Shown: positions 52,299 to 62,783, numbered from the stretch's first letter. The stretch is 64,000 bases of DNA from Bdellovibrionales bacterium (GCA_016713885.1 JADJOF010000005.1:1-64000); one strand, 5' to 3'. Notes: a model not told the origin generated them from the sequence alone. Numbers and translations: made by a program.

Positions 52299-54047
52299 AT
52301 GTCTCAGGGATCATCATCATCGTCTGCGCCAAAGCCGACCGGTGGAAAAACTGTCGGCGAACTTCTCGTTATTGAGAAGCGAGTCAACGCATTGCAACTT
52401 GCGGAGGCACGAGAGGAGCAGAAGAGAAGCGGCGGTCGCCTAACGTCGGCGCTCGTGAAGCTGGGGCACATGAGTGATAAGGAACTCGCTGAGTTTCTTG
52501 GTGGCCAATTTAATGTACCGTCTATTGATCTTGAAAACTTTGATATCGACGAGTCTGCCTATCAGGCGGTCTCTCGCGAGATTTGCGCCAAACACGTGAT
52601 TATTCCGGTATCGAAGGCTGGCGATACGCTCGTTGTGGCCTTCGCTGATCCATCGGATCTTTTTGTTCGAGATGATTTGCGTTTTTTGACGAAGTGTAAA
52701 ATTGAGGTCGTCGTCGCGCCAGAAGCGTCGATCAAGAAAGCGATTGATTAGGACTTTAAGCGTGGACAAGACCTCGGCCGTTTGGTCGACGAGATGGAGA
52801 ACTCGGAAGAGGCACTCAATTTCGTTCAGGGCATGGAAGCGACAGCTCTTGATAATGATGCGGAACTTGGTCCGATTGTGAAGTTCGTGAATATGATGCT
52901 GTCAGAGTCTATTAAACTCAAAGCTTCCGACATTCACATCGAGCCCTATGAGAAGCGTTTTCGCGTGCGTTTTCGAATCGACGGTCTTTTGCATGAGAAG
53001 ATTCAGCCTCCACCCGGTGTTGCGGCCGGTCTTGTCAGTCGTTTGAAGATTATGTCGCGACTCGATATCGCCGAACGTCGTAAGCCACAGGACGGTCGTT
53101 TGAAGGTAAAGACGTCTCAAGGGCAAGACGTCGACTTCCGGGTGAGTGTTTTGCCTACGCTGTTTGGTGAGAAAGTCGTTATGCGTCTTCTCGACAAGGG
53201 AAACCTGAAGCTTGATATGACCAAGCTCGGCTTTGAAGATGATGACCTGCAGATTTTTCGTGAAAAGATCAATGAGCCACAAGGCTTGGTCTTGGTCACT
53301 GGCCCTACGGGTTCTGGTAAAACGGTCACGCTGTATTCCGCGCTCTCATCACTCAATGATCCCAATATCAATATATCGACGGCGGAAGACCCAGTCGAAT
53401 TCAACCTGGATGGTATTAACCAGGTGAACGTCAACGCCGATATCGGCTTCGATTTTGCCGAAGCCTTGCGTTCATTTCTGCGTCAGGACCCTGATGTTAT
53501 TCTGGTCGGAGAGATTCGAGATTTGGTGACGGCGCAGGTTGCCTTTAAAGCCGCCAGCACGGGCCACTTGGTTCTGTCGACACTGCACACGAACGACGCC
53601 CCATCAACGGTGTCGCGTTTGCTTGATATGGGCGTTGCGCCCTATGTGATCACATCGACCGTGTCGCTTGTCTTGGCTCAGCGTCTTGCCGGTAAAGTTT
53701 GTGAGCGTTGTAAAGAGCCAATTAAAATCGACAAAAAAGCCCTCATCAAAGCCGGCGCGCTTGAGTCCGAAGTTGATCAATATGAGTGCATGCGTGGCGC
53801 TGGCTGTGCCCACTGCAGCGGTAGCGGAATCAAGGGGCGAGTGGCTATATACGAAGTCATGACGATGAACGACGTGCTGCGCGAGGCGATTTTGGCTGGC
53901 GCGGGCCCCGTGCAGATCAAGAAAGCGGCTTTGAAGGGCGGAATGCGCTCTCTTCGTCAGGCCGGTTTAATGAAGGTAAAAAAAGGTGAAGTGGCGTTTG
54001 ATCAATTGCTAGCCATGACCGTCAGCGATGACGAGGCCAATCGATAG
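52299..54047 (+). pseudogene. pilB: type IV pilus extension ATPase PilB, interrupted by in-frame TAG at 52749
   Basis: A single frame encodes PilB. The N-terminal MshEN domain runs to KKAID, then a TAG (52749-52751), after which the same frame continues DFKRGQDLGRLVDEM and through the whole ATPase domain to 54047. Walker A GPTGSGKTVTLY, the Asp box GEIRDLVTAQVA and the tetracysteine zinc site CERCKEP...CAHCSGSG are intact. PilB powers pilus extension. ATG 52299 has AAGGAG 5 nt upstream. The lone stop codon is a substitution, not a shift; expression of both parts, read-through or an assembly error are possible. Confidence 0.88.
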
Positions 54048-54083
54048 TACGGCATCTTGCGATGACATTGGAGAGTTCGGGAT

Positions 54084-55151
54084 ATGATTTCACTGCTGCA
54101 GCTACTTAAATTCGCAACGGACCAAGGTGCATCCGACTTGCACGTTGTGGCAGGATCACAACCGGCTCTTCGTGTGAACGGCAAAATTGTTCGAGTGAAG
54201 ACGGAGCTGTTGACGAAAGAGATGACTCGCAAGCTCTGCTATTCGGTTCTCAGCGATAATCAAAAAGCGACCTTTGAAGAGGAGCGAGAGCTGGACTTCA
54301 GTTTCGAAGTTAAGAACATGGCGCGTTTTCGTGCCAATCTGTTCTTTCAGCGCGGAGCAGTCTCTGGCGTTTTTCGTAAAGTCCCGGTGAATATGCCGCG
54401 TTTTGCGGATCTCAATATGCCGGCCTCGATTGGCGATCTGACGCTCTTGCCATACGGACTTGTCTTGGTTACGGGGCCAACAGGTTCTGGTAAGTCGACG
54501 ACACTTGCGAGTTTGATTGATAAGATCAACCAAGAGAGCTTCGGTCATATTGTCACTCTTGAAGACCCGATCGAGTTCATTCACCAACATAAAAACTGTA
54601 TTGTGAATCAGCGCGAGGTTGGCGCGGACTCGCTCAGCTATGTCGACGCAATGAAGTACTTGCTTCGTCAAGATCCCGATGTGGTGCTTCTTGGAGAGAT
54701 GCGCGACCTTGAGACGATCGAAGCAGCCCTAGTGACCGCTGAAACCGGGCACTTGGTTTTTGCAACTCTCCATACAAACTCCGCGATTGCCACGATCAAC
54801 CGTATTGTGAGCGTGTTCCCAGGTGAGCAGCAAGAGCGTGTTCGCGTTCAGCTGTCCTTTACTCTTCAGGCCGTCCTTTCGCAGCGATTGCTTCCAGCTG
54901 TTGGCGGTGGGCGTGTGTTGGCCTGCGAGTTTCTATTGATGACTCCCGGAATTCGAAATCTTGTTCGTGAGGGTAAACTTCATCAGATCGAATCGATGAT
55001 GCAGGTCGGACAGGAGAAGTCTGGTATGGTCACGATGAATCAATCGCTCGCGCAGCATGTTTTGCGGCGTAAGATCGACTTGCGGACGGCATTCGAGGCT
55101 TCGCCCAATATCGAGCAGCTTGAGAAAATGCTGAAACAGGCAGGCGCTTAA
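54084..55151 (+). CDS. pilT: type IV pilus retraction ATPase
   Basis: This 355-residue PilT depolymerises pili and powers twitching. It has the N-terminal PAS-like domain, Walker A TGPTGSGKSTTLAS, Asp box EDPIEF, Walker B LGEMRDLETI, the His box HTNSAIATINRIV, and the C-terminal retraction motif GIRNLVREGK (AIRNLIRE type). It is 36 bp after pilB, and its stop overlaps the pilC start (TAATG), so the three are one operon. Confidence 0.96.
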   Translation: MISLLQLLKFATDQGASDLHVVAGSQPALRVNGKIVRVKTELLTKEMTRKLCYSVLSDNQKATFEEERELDFSFEVKNMARFRANLFFQRGAVSGVFRKVPVNMPRFADLNMPASIGDLTLLPYGLVLVTGPTGSGKSTTLASLIDKINQESFGHIVTLEDPIEFIHQHKNCIVNQREVGADSLSYVDAMKYLLRQDPDVVLLGEMRDLETIEAALVTAETGHLVFATLHTNSAIATINRIVSVFPGEQQERVRVQLSFTLQAVLSQRLLPAVGGGRVLACEFLLMTPGIRNLVREGKLHQIESMMQVGQEKSGMVTMNQSLAQHVLRRKIDLRTAFEASPNIEQLEKMLKQAGA

Positions 55152-56359
55152 TGGCAAAGTTTGTCTTTGAGGCGAAAGATCCTCGCGGCCGCATGTTCCG
55201 GGGCGAGCTTGAGGCTCCGGATGAGGCGCAGGCGCGAGTAAAGCTTCGAGCCCAGCGCCTTGTTCCGATCAAGCTTGCGAAAGCGGAGCAACAGGTTGCC
55301 ACGGCTAAGAAAATCGGTGGCCGCGGTGTTCCGCTCAAAGATCTTCAGGTCTTCACGAGGCAGCTTTCGACGCTCCTTGCTTCGGGTATTCCAATTTTGC
55401 AGTCGCTTGAGGTGCTTTCGCAGTCGGCGCGGAGTCCGGCCTTACAGATCGCTCTGAAAGAGATGACGCTTGAGATTAATCGCGGTCGTCGCTTCGGTGA
55501 GGCGATGGCTGAACATCCAAGAGTGTTCGATCGTTTCTACGTCAATATGGTTAAGGCGGGCGAGGAGTCCGGTAACATCGACCAGATTCTCAATCGTCTG
55601 GCGGTGTACATCGAAAAGGCTGCGAAGATCAGCAGCAAGGTCAAAGGTGCGATGGTTTATCCAGTCGCCATTTTGATTGTTGCGGCGTTGGTTGTCTCGG
55701 GCCTTTTGATCTTCATTATTCCGAAGTTTGAAGCACTCTTTGCATCCTCTGGGCAGGAGCTGCCGGGCTTAACCAAAATGGTCGTCGATGCGTCGAAGAT
55801 TCTGATTAAGTATTGGTATTTGATCATCGGCGGGACGGTGGGCGGGGTATTTCTTGGGATGAACTATTACCGTTCACCGGAAGGAAAAAAGACGATCGAC
55901 TCGGTTGCGATCGACATTCCTGTCATCGGCGACTTAATTATTAAAGCTGCGATTGCTCGATTCACACGGACTCTGTCGACTCTCTTGGGCTCGGGTGTGA
56001 ACATCATGGAGGCACTCGATATTGCGTCAAAGGTTGTCGGCAATCATGTAATTGAAAGCTCGCTGCTGCGTGCGCGTGAGGCGATTGCCGAAGGTAAATC
56101 GCTCACTGTGCCTTTGGCAAAAGAGAAGTATATCCCCAATATGGTGACGCAAATGATCGGTGTCGGTGAACAGACCGGTGCGATTGATCAGATGCTGGCC
56201 AAAGTTGCCGATTTTTACGAGGACGAAGTTGATAACGCCGTGAGCGCCGTCACGAGCTTGATGGAGCCGTTGATGATGGTTTTCCTCGGGGGAATTGTGG
56301 CCGTCATTGTTGTGGCGATGTACCTGCCGATCTTCAATATGGCTGGTTCTGTAAAGTAA
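55151..56359 (+). CDS. pilC: type IV pilus inner-membrane platform protein
   Basis: This 402-residue PilC carries two T2SF domains, each with a cytoplasmic helical bundle (LQVFTRQLSTLLASGIPILQ in the first, FTRTLSTLLGSGVNIMEAL in the second), and three membrane helices (about 168-190, 215-240, 370-395). It couples the PilB and PilT motors to pilin assembly. All expected features are intact. Confidence 0.95.
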   Translation: MAKFVFEAKDPRGRMFRGELEAPDEAQARVKLRAQRLVPIKLAKAEQQVATAKKIGGRGVPLKDLQVFTRQLSTLLASGIPILQSLEVLSQSARSPALQIALKEMTLEINRGRRFGEAMAEHPRVFDRFYVNMVKAGEESGNIDQILNRLAVYIEKAAKISSKVKGAMVYPVAILIVAALVVSGLLIFIIPKFEALFASSGQELPGLTKMVVDASKILIKYWYLIIGGTVGGVFLGMNYYRSPEGKKTIDSVAIDIPVIGDLIIKAAIARFTRTLSTLLGSGVNIMEALDIASKVVGNHVIESSLLRAREAIAEGKSLTVPLAKEKYIPNMVTQMIGVGEQTGAIDQMLAKVADFYEDEVDNAVSAVTSLMEPLMMVFLGGIVAVIVVAMYLPIFNMAGSVK

Positions 56360-56377
56360 CGAGGCTAGGAGGGCCTG

Positions 56378-58132
56378 TTGCGAATGAGTGCGGGTGATAT
56401 GAGTCCCAAGGATTCAGAACTGAAGCCGATCGGGCCGTCTGGGTTTGACTTCTCAAAGAGTCGAACGCAGATGGTGATCATTTCGGCCGTTCGACTTGGC
56501 TTTCACGTCGCTATTCTTGCAATCATTCTCGGCTTTCAGGCCCTGCAGCCGGAGTTCGTTAACTTTGAGGTTCTGCAGCCTGTTTATATTTTGATGGCGG
56601 TCGCGTTCATTATCAATGCGACTTATTTGGTTCTATTTGATGAGGCGTTAAATAAGTGGCCGATCACGGCCTTTCTATTTTTCTTCGAGAGTGCGTTCAT
56701 CACCGGATTGATTCACCACACCGGCGTCAATCAATCGATCTTTCTCTTTCTCTACTTGGTGAATATCATCCTCTGCGGCTTTGTCTTTCAACGTCGTGGA
56801 GCGAACATTCTGTCGCTGTGGACGTCAGCTCTTTTTAGTCTTTTGATGATTATGGGACCGGAGCTGCGCGGTCAGGCGCTGTTCTTTGCGGTCGGACTGA
56901 ACAACATCGCTTTTTTTGCGGTCGCAGGTCTGGCTGGGTACCTCAGTGAGCAGCTCGACTTCATGGGGCGTTCTCTTGAAGCTCAAGGAAAAGACCTTCG
57001 CGCGCTTCGCAATTTACAGGCTTTGATCGTCGACAATATGGCGACCGGTTTGATCACCGTCGACGAGAAGGGTGTTTGCCTTCAGGCGAATCGAGCGGCG
57101 TTTGATATTTTAGATCCGATTCCGCGCGAGCTTGTTGGGCGTCGTATTGAGACGCTTATGCCTGGCGTGATGGCGGAGATTGTGAAGCCAGCCGACGAAA
57201 GTGCGGCAGCACACCGCGTAGATTGGGTTTACCAGAGTCCAATGCAGGGGCGGCTGACACTTGAGCTCGTGGTTTCACGGTTGCCGGCAGAGACAGCGCT
57301 GAATGGCTATATTGTGACCTTCCATGATCTCACACGAGTTCGCCGTCTTGAGTTTGCGATGCGCCAGAGCGAAAAAATGGCGGCAGTTGGACAGCTGGCA
57401 GCCGGCATTGCCCACGAAATTCGAAATCCGCTGGCGTCGATGAGCGGTTCAATTCAGCTTTTGGAATCGAGTTTTCCCAATGCTGAGTCGGAAGAGCGTA
57501 GGCTCATGAAAATCGTGCTTCGTGAAATCGATCGACTCAATAATTTAATTACTGAGTTTCTCGACTTTGTGAGGCCTGACGTATTGCGTGACGATCCGGT
57601 CGACCTCAACGGTTTACTGCGCGATGTGATGGAGATGTGCCGGCTGAACCCATCCTTGCGCAAAGATGTGGTCCAGATTATCGATTTGCAGGCGACGCGT
57701 TCAATTCCCGGCAATCGCGACAAACTCAAACAGGCCATTCTCAATATCGTGATCAATGCCTATCAGGCCATGAACGATCAGGCCGAAGTGAAGGAACCGA
57801 AGATTGTGATTAAGACCGTTGATCGTGATCAAGCCGTTGTGCTGACGATTCGCGATCACGGTTGTGGGATGGACGAAGTGGGCTTGCGTCGAATGTTTGA
57901 GCCGTTCCATACGACGAAGCCAAAGGGTACGGGCTTAGGTCTAGCGATCACGCACAAAATTATTGAGAGCCATGCAGGGCGGATCTTTGTTGATAGCACA
58001 AAGGGTGCTGGCACGGAGTTCACGCTTGAGTTCCATCTAAATCCGAATGATGTCAGGCAAATAAGTCTTGCCGATTCGGAGAGGGCAAACGAAGATTTTT
58101 CTAGAGCCTTTCGTGGACAGAAACGAAGTTAG
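56378..58132 (+). CDS. pilS: sensor histidine kinase PilS-like
   Basis: This 584-residue membrane histidine kinase has six transmembrane helices (about residues 30-195), a PAS domain (LQALIVDNMATGLITVDEKG), HisKA with GIAHEIRNPLASMSGSI (phospho-His) and HATPase with DHGCGMD and GTGLGLAITHKII. This is the PilS layout. The start is TTG 56378, 5 nt after AGGAGG; ATG 56384 is the alternative. It presumably senses pilin in the membrane and phosphorylates the PilR protein encoded 27 bp downstream. Confidence 0.9.
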   Translation: MRMSAGDMSPKDSELKPIGPSGFDFSKSRTQMVIISAVRLGFHVAILAIILGFQALQPEFVNFEVLQPVYILMAVAFIINATYLVLFDEALNKWPITAFLFFFESAFITGLIHHTGVNQSIFLFLYLVNIILCGFVFQRRGANILSLWTSALFSLLMIMGPELRGQALFFAVGLNNIAFFAVAGLAGYLSEQLDFMGRSLEAQGKDLRALRNLQALIVDNMATGLITVDEKGVCLQANRAAFDILDPIPRELVGRRIETLMPGVMAEIVKPADESAAAHRVDWVYQSPMQGRLTLELVVSRLPAETALNGYIVTFHDLTRVRRLEFAMRQSEKMAAVGQLAAGIAHEIRNPLASMSGSIQLLESSFPNAESEERRLMKIVLREIDRLNNLITEFLDFVRPDVLRDDPVDLNGLLRDVMEMCRLNPSLRKDVVQIIDLQATRSIPGNRDKLKQAILNIVINAYQAMNDQAEVKEPKIVIKTVDRDQAVVLTIRDHGCGMDEVGLRRMFEPFHTTKPKGTGLGLAITHKIIESHAGRIFVDSTKGAGTEFTLEFHLNPNDVRQISLADSERANEDFSRAFRGQKRS

Positions 58133-58159
58133 GCTTTCTATTTTTTAGATGAGGTCAGG

Positions 58160-59572
58160 ATGAAGCCGCGTATTTTGGTGGTCGATGATGAGGAATCAAT
58201 CCGCGAGTTCCTTGAGATCATGCTTCGAAAAGAAGGTTATGAGATCACATGTGTTGAGGACGGTCAGAAGGCCATCGACATTCTCAAGAAGAAGACCTTT
58301 GATCTGATTATCTCTGACTTGCAGATGCCAAACGTTACAGGCATTGAGCTTCTTAAACACTGTCGCGAAGCTTATCCAGATGTGCTTTTCATGATGATCA
58401 CGGCGTTTGGTACGGCCGAGAGCGCTGTCGAAGCGATGAAGATGGGCGCTTACGACTACATCACGAAGCCTTTCAAGATCGACGAAGTTCGCATCAATAT
58501 CGCCAATGCACTTCGCAGTAAGAACCTCGAAGTTGAAAACCGAGTACTCCGCAAGGAATTGCAGAAAGAGTATTCGTTTCAGAATCTCGTTGGCAATAGC
58601 GAGGCGATGCATAAGATTTTTGACCTCATCCGCAAGGTCTCTGATTCGCCAACGAACATTCTGGTCACTGGCGAAAGCGGTACAGGTAAAGAGATGGTTG
58701 CGAAAGCGATCCATTACAACAGTCCGCTGAAAGATCGTCCGTTTGTTTCGGTCAACTGCGGAGCCATTCCAGAAAACCTAGTTGAGAGCGAACTTTTTGG
58801 TCATAAAAAAGGATCGTTCACAGGAGCTTCGTCGGATAAAGAAGGTTTGTTCGAAGTGGCCGATGGCGGAACACTGTTCCTCGATGAGATCGGCGAATTG
58901 CCGCTGAATTCTCAAGTGCGAATTCTCCGTGCGATTCAAGAGCGCACGATTCGTCGGGTCGGCGGTACGGACGATATAAAAGTCGAAGTGCGCATCATCG
59001 CGGCGACCAACCGTGACCTTGAGCACATGGTTCAACAAGGGACGTTCCGTCAGGATCTTTACTATCGCTTGAACGTTATCAATATTCGCACGCCGGGTCT
59101 CCGCGAGCGTCGCGATGATATTCCTCTTTTGGCTGTTCACTTTTTGAATAAGTACAATGAGCGGTTCGGTAAGAGCATTCAGAATGTCTCGAAAGAGGCG
59201 ATGGATCTGCTCAAGAAGTACGACTTCCCCGGCAACGTTCGAGAGCTTGAGAATATCATCGAGCGCACTGTAGCGCTTGAGTCGGGTGCGACTGTCTTGC
59301 CCGAGTCTCTCCCGCAGTTTGTCAATACGCCCACTGGTCGCAAGATGGTTTCGTCAGACGGTATCGAGATTACAGATGATGGGATTGACCTTCAGAAGGT
59401 GCTTGATCAGCTCGAGAAAGAACTGCTGGTAAAGGCGATTCATCAAGCCAGCGGCGTAAAGAAGCGGGCGGCGAAGCTCTTGAGTATCACCTTCCGCTCG
59501 ATGCGTTACCGCGTTGAAAAGTTCAATCTGGGCAAGATCGACGACGATGAACTTCCAGATGAAGGCGACTAA
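58160..59572 (+). CDS. pilR: sigma-54 response regulator PilR-like
   Basis: This 470-residue NtrC-family activator has a receiver with Asp in IISDLQMPN (about residue 54), an AAA+ domain with GESGTGKE, GSFTGA (the PilR form of the sigma-54 loop), and GTLFLDEIGEL, and a C-terminal Fis-like helix-turn-helix (KKRAAKLLSITFRSMRYRV). It would drive sigma-54-dependent pilA transcription; pilA is not in the window. The stop is followed at once by the end of the convergent chrA. Confidence 0.92.
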   Translation: MKPRILVVDDEESIREFLEIMLRKEGYEITCVEDGQKAIDILKKKTFDLIISDLQMPNVTGIELLKHCREAYPDVLFMMITAFGTAESAVEAMKMGAYDYITKPFKIDEVRINIANALRSKNLEVENRVLRKELQKEYSFQNLVGNSEAMHKIFDLIRKVSDSPTNILVTGESGTGKEMVAKAIHYNSPLKDRPFVSVNCGAIPENLVESELFGHKKGSFTGASSDKEGLFEVADGGTLFLDEIGELPLNSQVRILRAIQERTIRRVGGTDDIKVEVRIIAATNRDLEHMVQQGTFRQDLYYRLNVINIRTPGLRERRDDIPLLAVHFLNKYNERFGKSIQNVSKEAMDLLKKYDFPGNVRELENIIERTVALESGATVLPESLPQFVNTPTGRKMVSSDGIEITDDGIDLQKVLDQLEKELLVKAIHQASGVKKRAAKLLSITFRSMRYRVEKFNLGKIDDDELPDEGD

Positions 59573-59579
59573 AGTCGGC

Positions 59580-60776
59580 TTAGGCATGAACGAGTTTTAA
59601 AAAGGCAAAACTGAAAACGCCCCCAGCAAGGATGAGAAGCCATGCTGGGGTTTTTCTTTTCCAAGTCAGCATGAAGCTGGCAATCGGCAAGATAACCCAG
59701 ATCATAAGACGAAATAGCGACGGACTGGGCTTGATCGTTTCAATTTCAAGAGCGGTGAGCCATACGGGCTCTGCGAGTTTCACGACACTGGCCATGACGG
59801 AGCCCACAACGCAGGCAATGGCGCCAAAGCTAAAGTCATTCCAGCGGCGGCTCGCGGAGATTTTTTCCCAGAGACGTGGGAACCAGGTCGTCATATGAAA
59901 AAACGGCGCCGAGAAGACCGCAATGGTTGCGAGCACCGCGCCGCCAAAGCCCAGCACGCGATAGCCGATGTAAGTGGCCGTGATCACAATCGGCCCCGGC
60001 GTAATCTGTCCAAACATCAACGCTTCAAGAAATTCCGCCTGCGTTAGCCAGTGGAGGCGATCGACGAACTCGCTTCCTAGAAGAGGAACGATAGCAAGAC
60101 CACTTCCAAATACCATTGCTCCAGCTTTAAAACAGGTCCAAGCAAGCGATGAGGCGATGTCTGTTGAGCTGAGGCCGATGAGACCAGCCGATAGGGCGAG
60201 TGGTGTGGCGCCGATGAGCAGGCGGCGACTGGGAAGCATGGCGAGGCCGCCGCAGACAAAGATGGCGAGTGGCTCAAGAGATGGTCTGGCAGCTGTGATC
60301 ACAAAGCCAAGAAGCACGAAGGAGACCTTGGCGATCTGCTTGGCCTTTGGATTGCGTGACGTCTCGGTTCGCGCTGAGCGAGCCAGCGGAATGACGGAGG
60401 CTGCGACAAGCCCCAGAGCGGCGGCCTGAAGTCCGATATTGAACGATTGAACCCAAGACCATTGGTTCCAGGTTGAGCGGGAGCTCGCCAGAAGAACCAT
60501 CAGGACAGCCGCGGGGAAGTTGAGCATGAAGCCCGCAATCGCGGCTCCGGAAAAACCACCCCGGAGCTGGCCCATAAAAACGGCCGTTTGAAAGGCAACA
60601 GGCCCTGGCATCGTTTTAATAGCGGCAAAGGCCTGCGCGTACTTTTCTTTGCTGATCCAGCCACGACTGGTCAGGTCGCGTTCCATTTGGGCCACGATGG
60701 CCAGCGGACCGCCGAAGCCAGTGAGGCCGAGACGAACAAAGTACCGCGCTATTTCAGCATGTGGTTTGGATATCAT
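59580..60776 (-). CDS. chrA: chromate transporter ChrA family
   Basis: This 398-residue long-form (bidomain) CHR transporter has about 12 membrane segments. The N-terminal half carries LGLTGFGGPLAIVAQME and IKTMPGPVAFQTAVFMG (GGP and PGP signatures), and the C-terminal half FKAGAMVFGSGLAIVPLL and FGQITPGPIVITATYIG. Such proteins export chromate or act as sulfate-type anion transporters. The start is taken at ATG 60776 (MISKPHAEIARYF), since upstream residues are not conserved; it is divergent from the cyclic-nucleotide gene 45 bp away. Confidence 0.88.
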   Translation of the reverse strand: MISKPHAEIARYFVRLGLTGFGGPLAIVAQMERDLTSRGWISKEKYAQAFAAIKTMPGPVAFQTAVFMGQLRGGFSGAAIAGFMLNFPAAVLMVLLASSRSTWNQWSWVQSFNIGLQAAALGLVAASVIPLARSARTETSRNPKAKQIAKVSFVLLGFVITAARPSLEPLAIFVCGGLAMLPSRRLLIGATPLALSAGLIGLSSTDIASSLAWTCFKAGAMVFGSGLAIVPLLGSEFVDRLHWLTQAEFLEALMFGQITPGPIVITATYIGYRVLGFGGAVLATIAVFSAPFFHMTTWFPRLWEKISASRRWNDFSFGAIACVVGSVMASVVKLAEPVWLTALEIETIKPSPSLFRLMIWVILPIASFMLTWKRKTPAWLLILAGGVFSFAFLKLVHA

Positions 60777-60821
60777 AAATCTCTGGTGATTCTGTATCAC
60801 TCTTTCGGTCATACTCAAGCT

Positions 60822-62783
60822 ATGCTTCCTGCTGAACAAGAACCTATTCGAATTCCCGACATTCAGACTGAAACCGTGGTGACGGAAGGCCGCAAGGTGC
60901 AGTTCCGTTCTGGACGCGAGCTGATGGTGCCGCATCGGTTTAGCTTTCTCTGGGATCAGGTGAAGTCCGGCGCTTCGCTTTATACATTGAGTCTGCGTCA
61001 GCGCTCACAGATGACGGGTGAGTCGACTTTTTTGGAGATCGCGCGGTTCCTTCACTTTCTCGTCGATCGTGAGTTGGTGGATGATTTGCGGCTCGTGCAT
61101 CTCTCCGACGCCATTCGCGGTGAGTATCACTGGTCGAGTTCTTTTATTACGCTTTACGAGTCTGAGCACGCTGTCTCGAGCTGGGGGCGAAGTCCGGGCC
61201 GACAGACTGGAGCACGGAAAAAGTGGGGCTCGGTCGTGGATCTGGGCGTCGCCTTTTTGTCGATGTTGGGACTGGTGGTGTCGGTGATTGGTTACTTGGC
61301 CACCTGGAGACAAGAGGCGCCACTCTCGGGCGTGTCGCTTTTGGTGGCTTGGTTCTCAGCTGGTGTTTTCGGTCGTACGCTGACCGCTGTTCTTCGAGGG
61401 CTCCTTGCGAAGTCTGGTGGTGATGCGGGTGAGCTTTATTGGTCGTTTGATATCCTTGGACCTTCGCTCTCTTTTCAGCCCTTGGTGCTGACGGGACCTT
61501 ATCGTCGAGCTGCCGATTTTATCGCCGTTTTCTTCGTTCCATTTATGGCGATTGCGGTCGCGATGGGAATGCGGCAACTGCTTGGCTCTGCTGCTGTTTC
61601 GTTGGCGACGGTGAGTGCAATGTCTTGGCTGGTTCTGGCGTTTGTCGCACATCCCTATTTGAAAAGTGCGGTCACCGGCTCGCTTCGAGTTTGGAATCGT
61701 GCGCCGCTTGCCTATCGCGAGGATGATGAGCTGCGCGAGATCGAAGCCTTTCACCGCATTGGCGGGATTCTCTCCGGCGTCTTTTTTCTTTTTAGTGTCG
61801 TTGGATTTTCGCTCCTTCGCTACGCCAGACACGGGTACGCGCTTTTGGCGACAGTGGCTTTTCTTGGCGTCATTGTGCTTTCAGCTCTGGCTTTTCTCGA
61901 GCCCTATCTTGCCGGTCGTAAACAGGCCTCGGGCCGCAATGTGCGCCGTCGCCTTTGGGCCACGCGGGCAAAGGCTTTTAAGCTCGCAGCTTCTGATCGC
62001 GATTCGTGGGGCGAACTGCCTGTGCTTCGTCAGCTGACTCAGCCCGTTCGTCAGCGCCTCTTAAAAGGAGCCCGTTCGATTTCGGTCGGTCGGGGACGCG
62101 CGGTTTGCCGCCAAGGAGATCAGGATCGCTCGCTCTACATCGTGCTATCGGGCGAACTTGCCGTCGCAAAAAGTTTTGAAGGCCGACGCCGCAAGGTCGT
62201 GGCTCTTTTAACGGAGGGTGCTGTTTTTGGTGAGACCGCTTTTTTCTTCGCAACTCCTCGCACCGCCGACGTGGTGGCGACCGAGGACTCGGTTCTTGTT
62301 GAAATTCCGTATCAGGAGTCGATGCGCGATCTTGATCTCGCATCGAGCGATGAGTTTCAATTTCGTGTTTGGCTTTTACAGGCGCTTTCTGGATCCGGGA
62401 TTCTCAAAGAGCTGCCTTCTGAGGCCATGGACACACTGATTTTTGCTGGCCAAAGAAAGACGTTCCGAGCCGGCGAAACAGTTTTCACCGAAGGTGCTCC
62501 CGGCACAGCCTGTTATTTTATCGCTCAAGGTCAGGCATCGGTTGTCAAAGGTGGCGCCAAGATCCGCGAACTTCGCGCGGGCGACGCGTTTGGTGAAATC
62601 GCACTTTTAAAACCGCAGCTCATGCGCACAGCGACCGTCGTCGCCGATAGCGATCTGCTTTGCATGGAGCTCACCGCCGATGTCTTCTGGACAACCTTGG
62701 CGTCGCGACTTCCGCTTGGTGTTGAGATCGAACGGCTCGCGCTTCGTCGCTTAAAAGCCGATGAAAAGCGGGTGTATTCATAG
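60822..62783 (+). CDS. membrane protein with two C-terminal cyclic-nucleotide-binding domains
   Basis: This 653-residue protein has an N-terminal soluble region (1-130) of unknown type. Six membrane segments follow (about 138-160, 168-190, 229-248, 255-277, 313-332, 338-359) and then two CRP-like cNMP domains in tandem: about 405-500 with FGETAFFFATPRTADVVA, and about 530-630 with FGEIALLKPQLMRTATVVA. Only the second is near the consensus for the phosphate-binding cassette. No kinase, channel, or DNA-binding domain is seen. ATG 60822 is chosen, as upstream extension overlaps chrA. Function is unknown; it may be a cyclic-nucleotide-gated regulator or transporter. Confidence 0.72.
   Translation: MLPAEQEPIRIPDIQTETVVTEGRKVQFRSGRELMVPHRFSFLWDQVKSGASLYTLSLRQRSQMTGESTFLEIARFLHFLVDRELVDDLRLVHLSDAIRGEYHWSSSFITLYESEHAVSSWGRSPGRQTGARKKWGSVVDLGVAFLSMLGLVVSVIGYLATWRQEAPLSGVSLLVAWFSAGVFGRTLTAVLRGLLAKSGGDAGELYWSFDILGPSLSFQPLVLTGPYRRAADFIAVFFVPFMAIAVAMGMRQLLGSAAVSLATVSAMSWLVLAFVAHPYLKSAVTGSLRVWNRAPLAYREDDELREIEAFHRIGGILSGVFFLFSVVGFSLLRYARHGYALLATVAFLGVIVLSALAFLEPYLAGRKQASGRNVRRRLWATRAKAFKLAASDRDSWGELPVLRQLTQPVRQRLLKGARSISVGRGRAVCRQGDQDRSLYIVLSGELAVAKSFEGRRRKVVALLTEGAVFGETAFFFATPRTADVVATEDSVLVEIPYQESMRDLDLASSDEFQFRVWLLQALSGSGILKELPSEAMDTLIFAGQRKTFRAGETVFTEGAPGTACYFIAQGQASVVKGGAKIRELRAGDAFGEIALLKPQLMRTATVVADSDLLCMELTADVFWTTLASRLPLGVEIERLALRRLKADEKRVYS

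Noticed and set aside
58790..58830. GSFTGA instead of GAFTGA in PilR as a loss of sigma-54 contact
   Set aside because: This variant is familiar in PilR-type activators and is not expected to abolish sigma-54 interaction.
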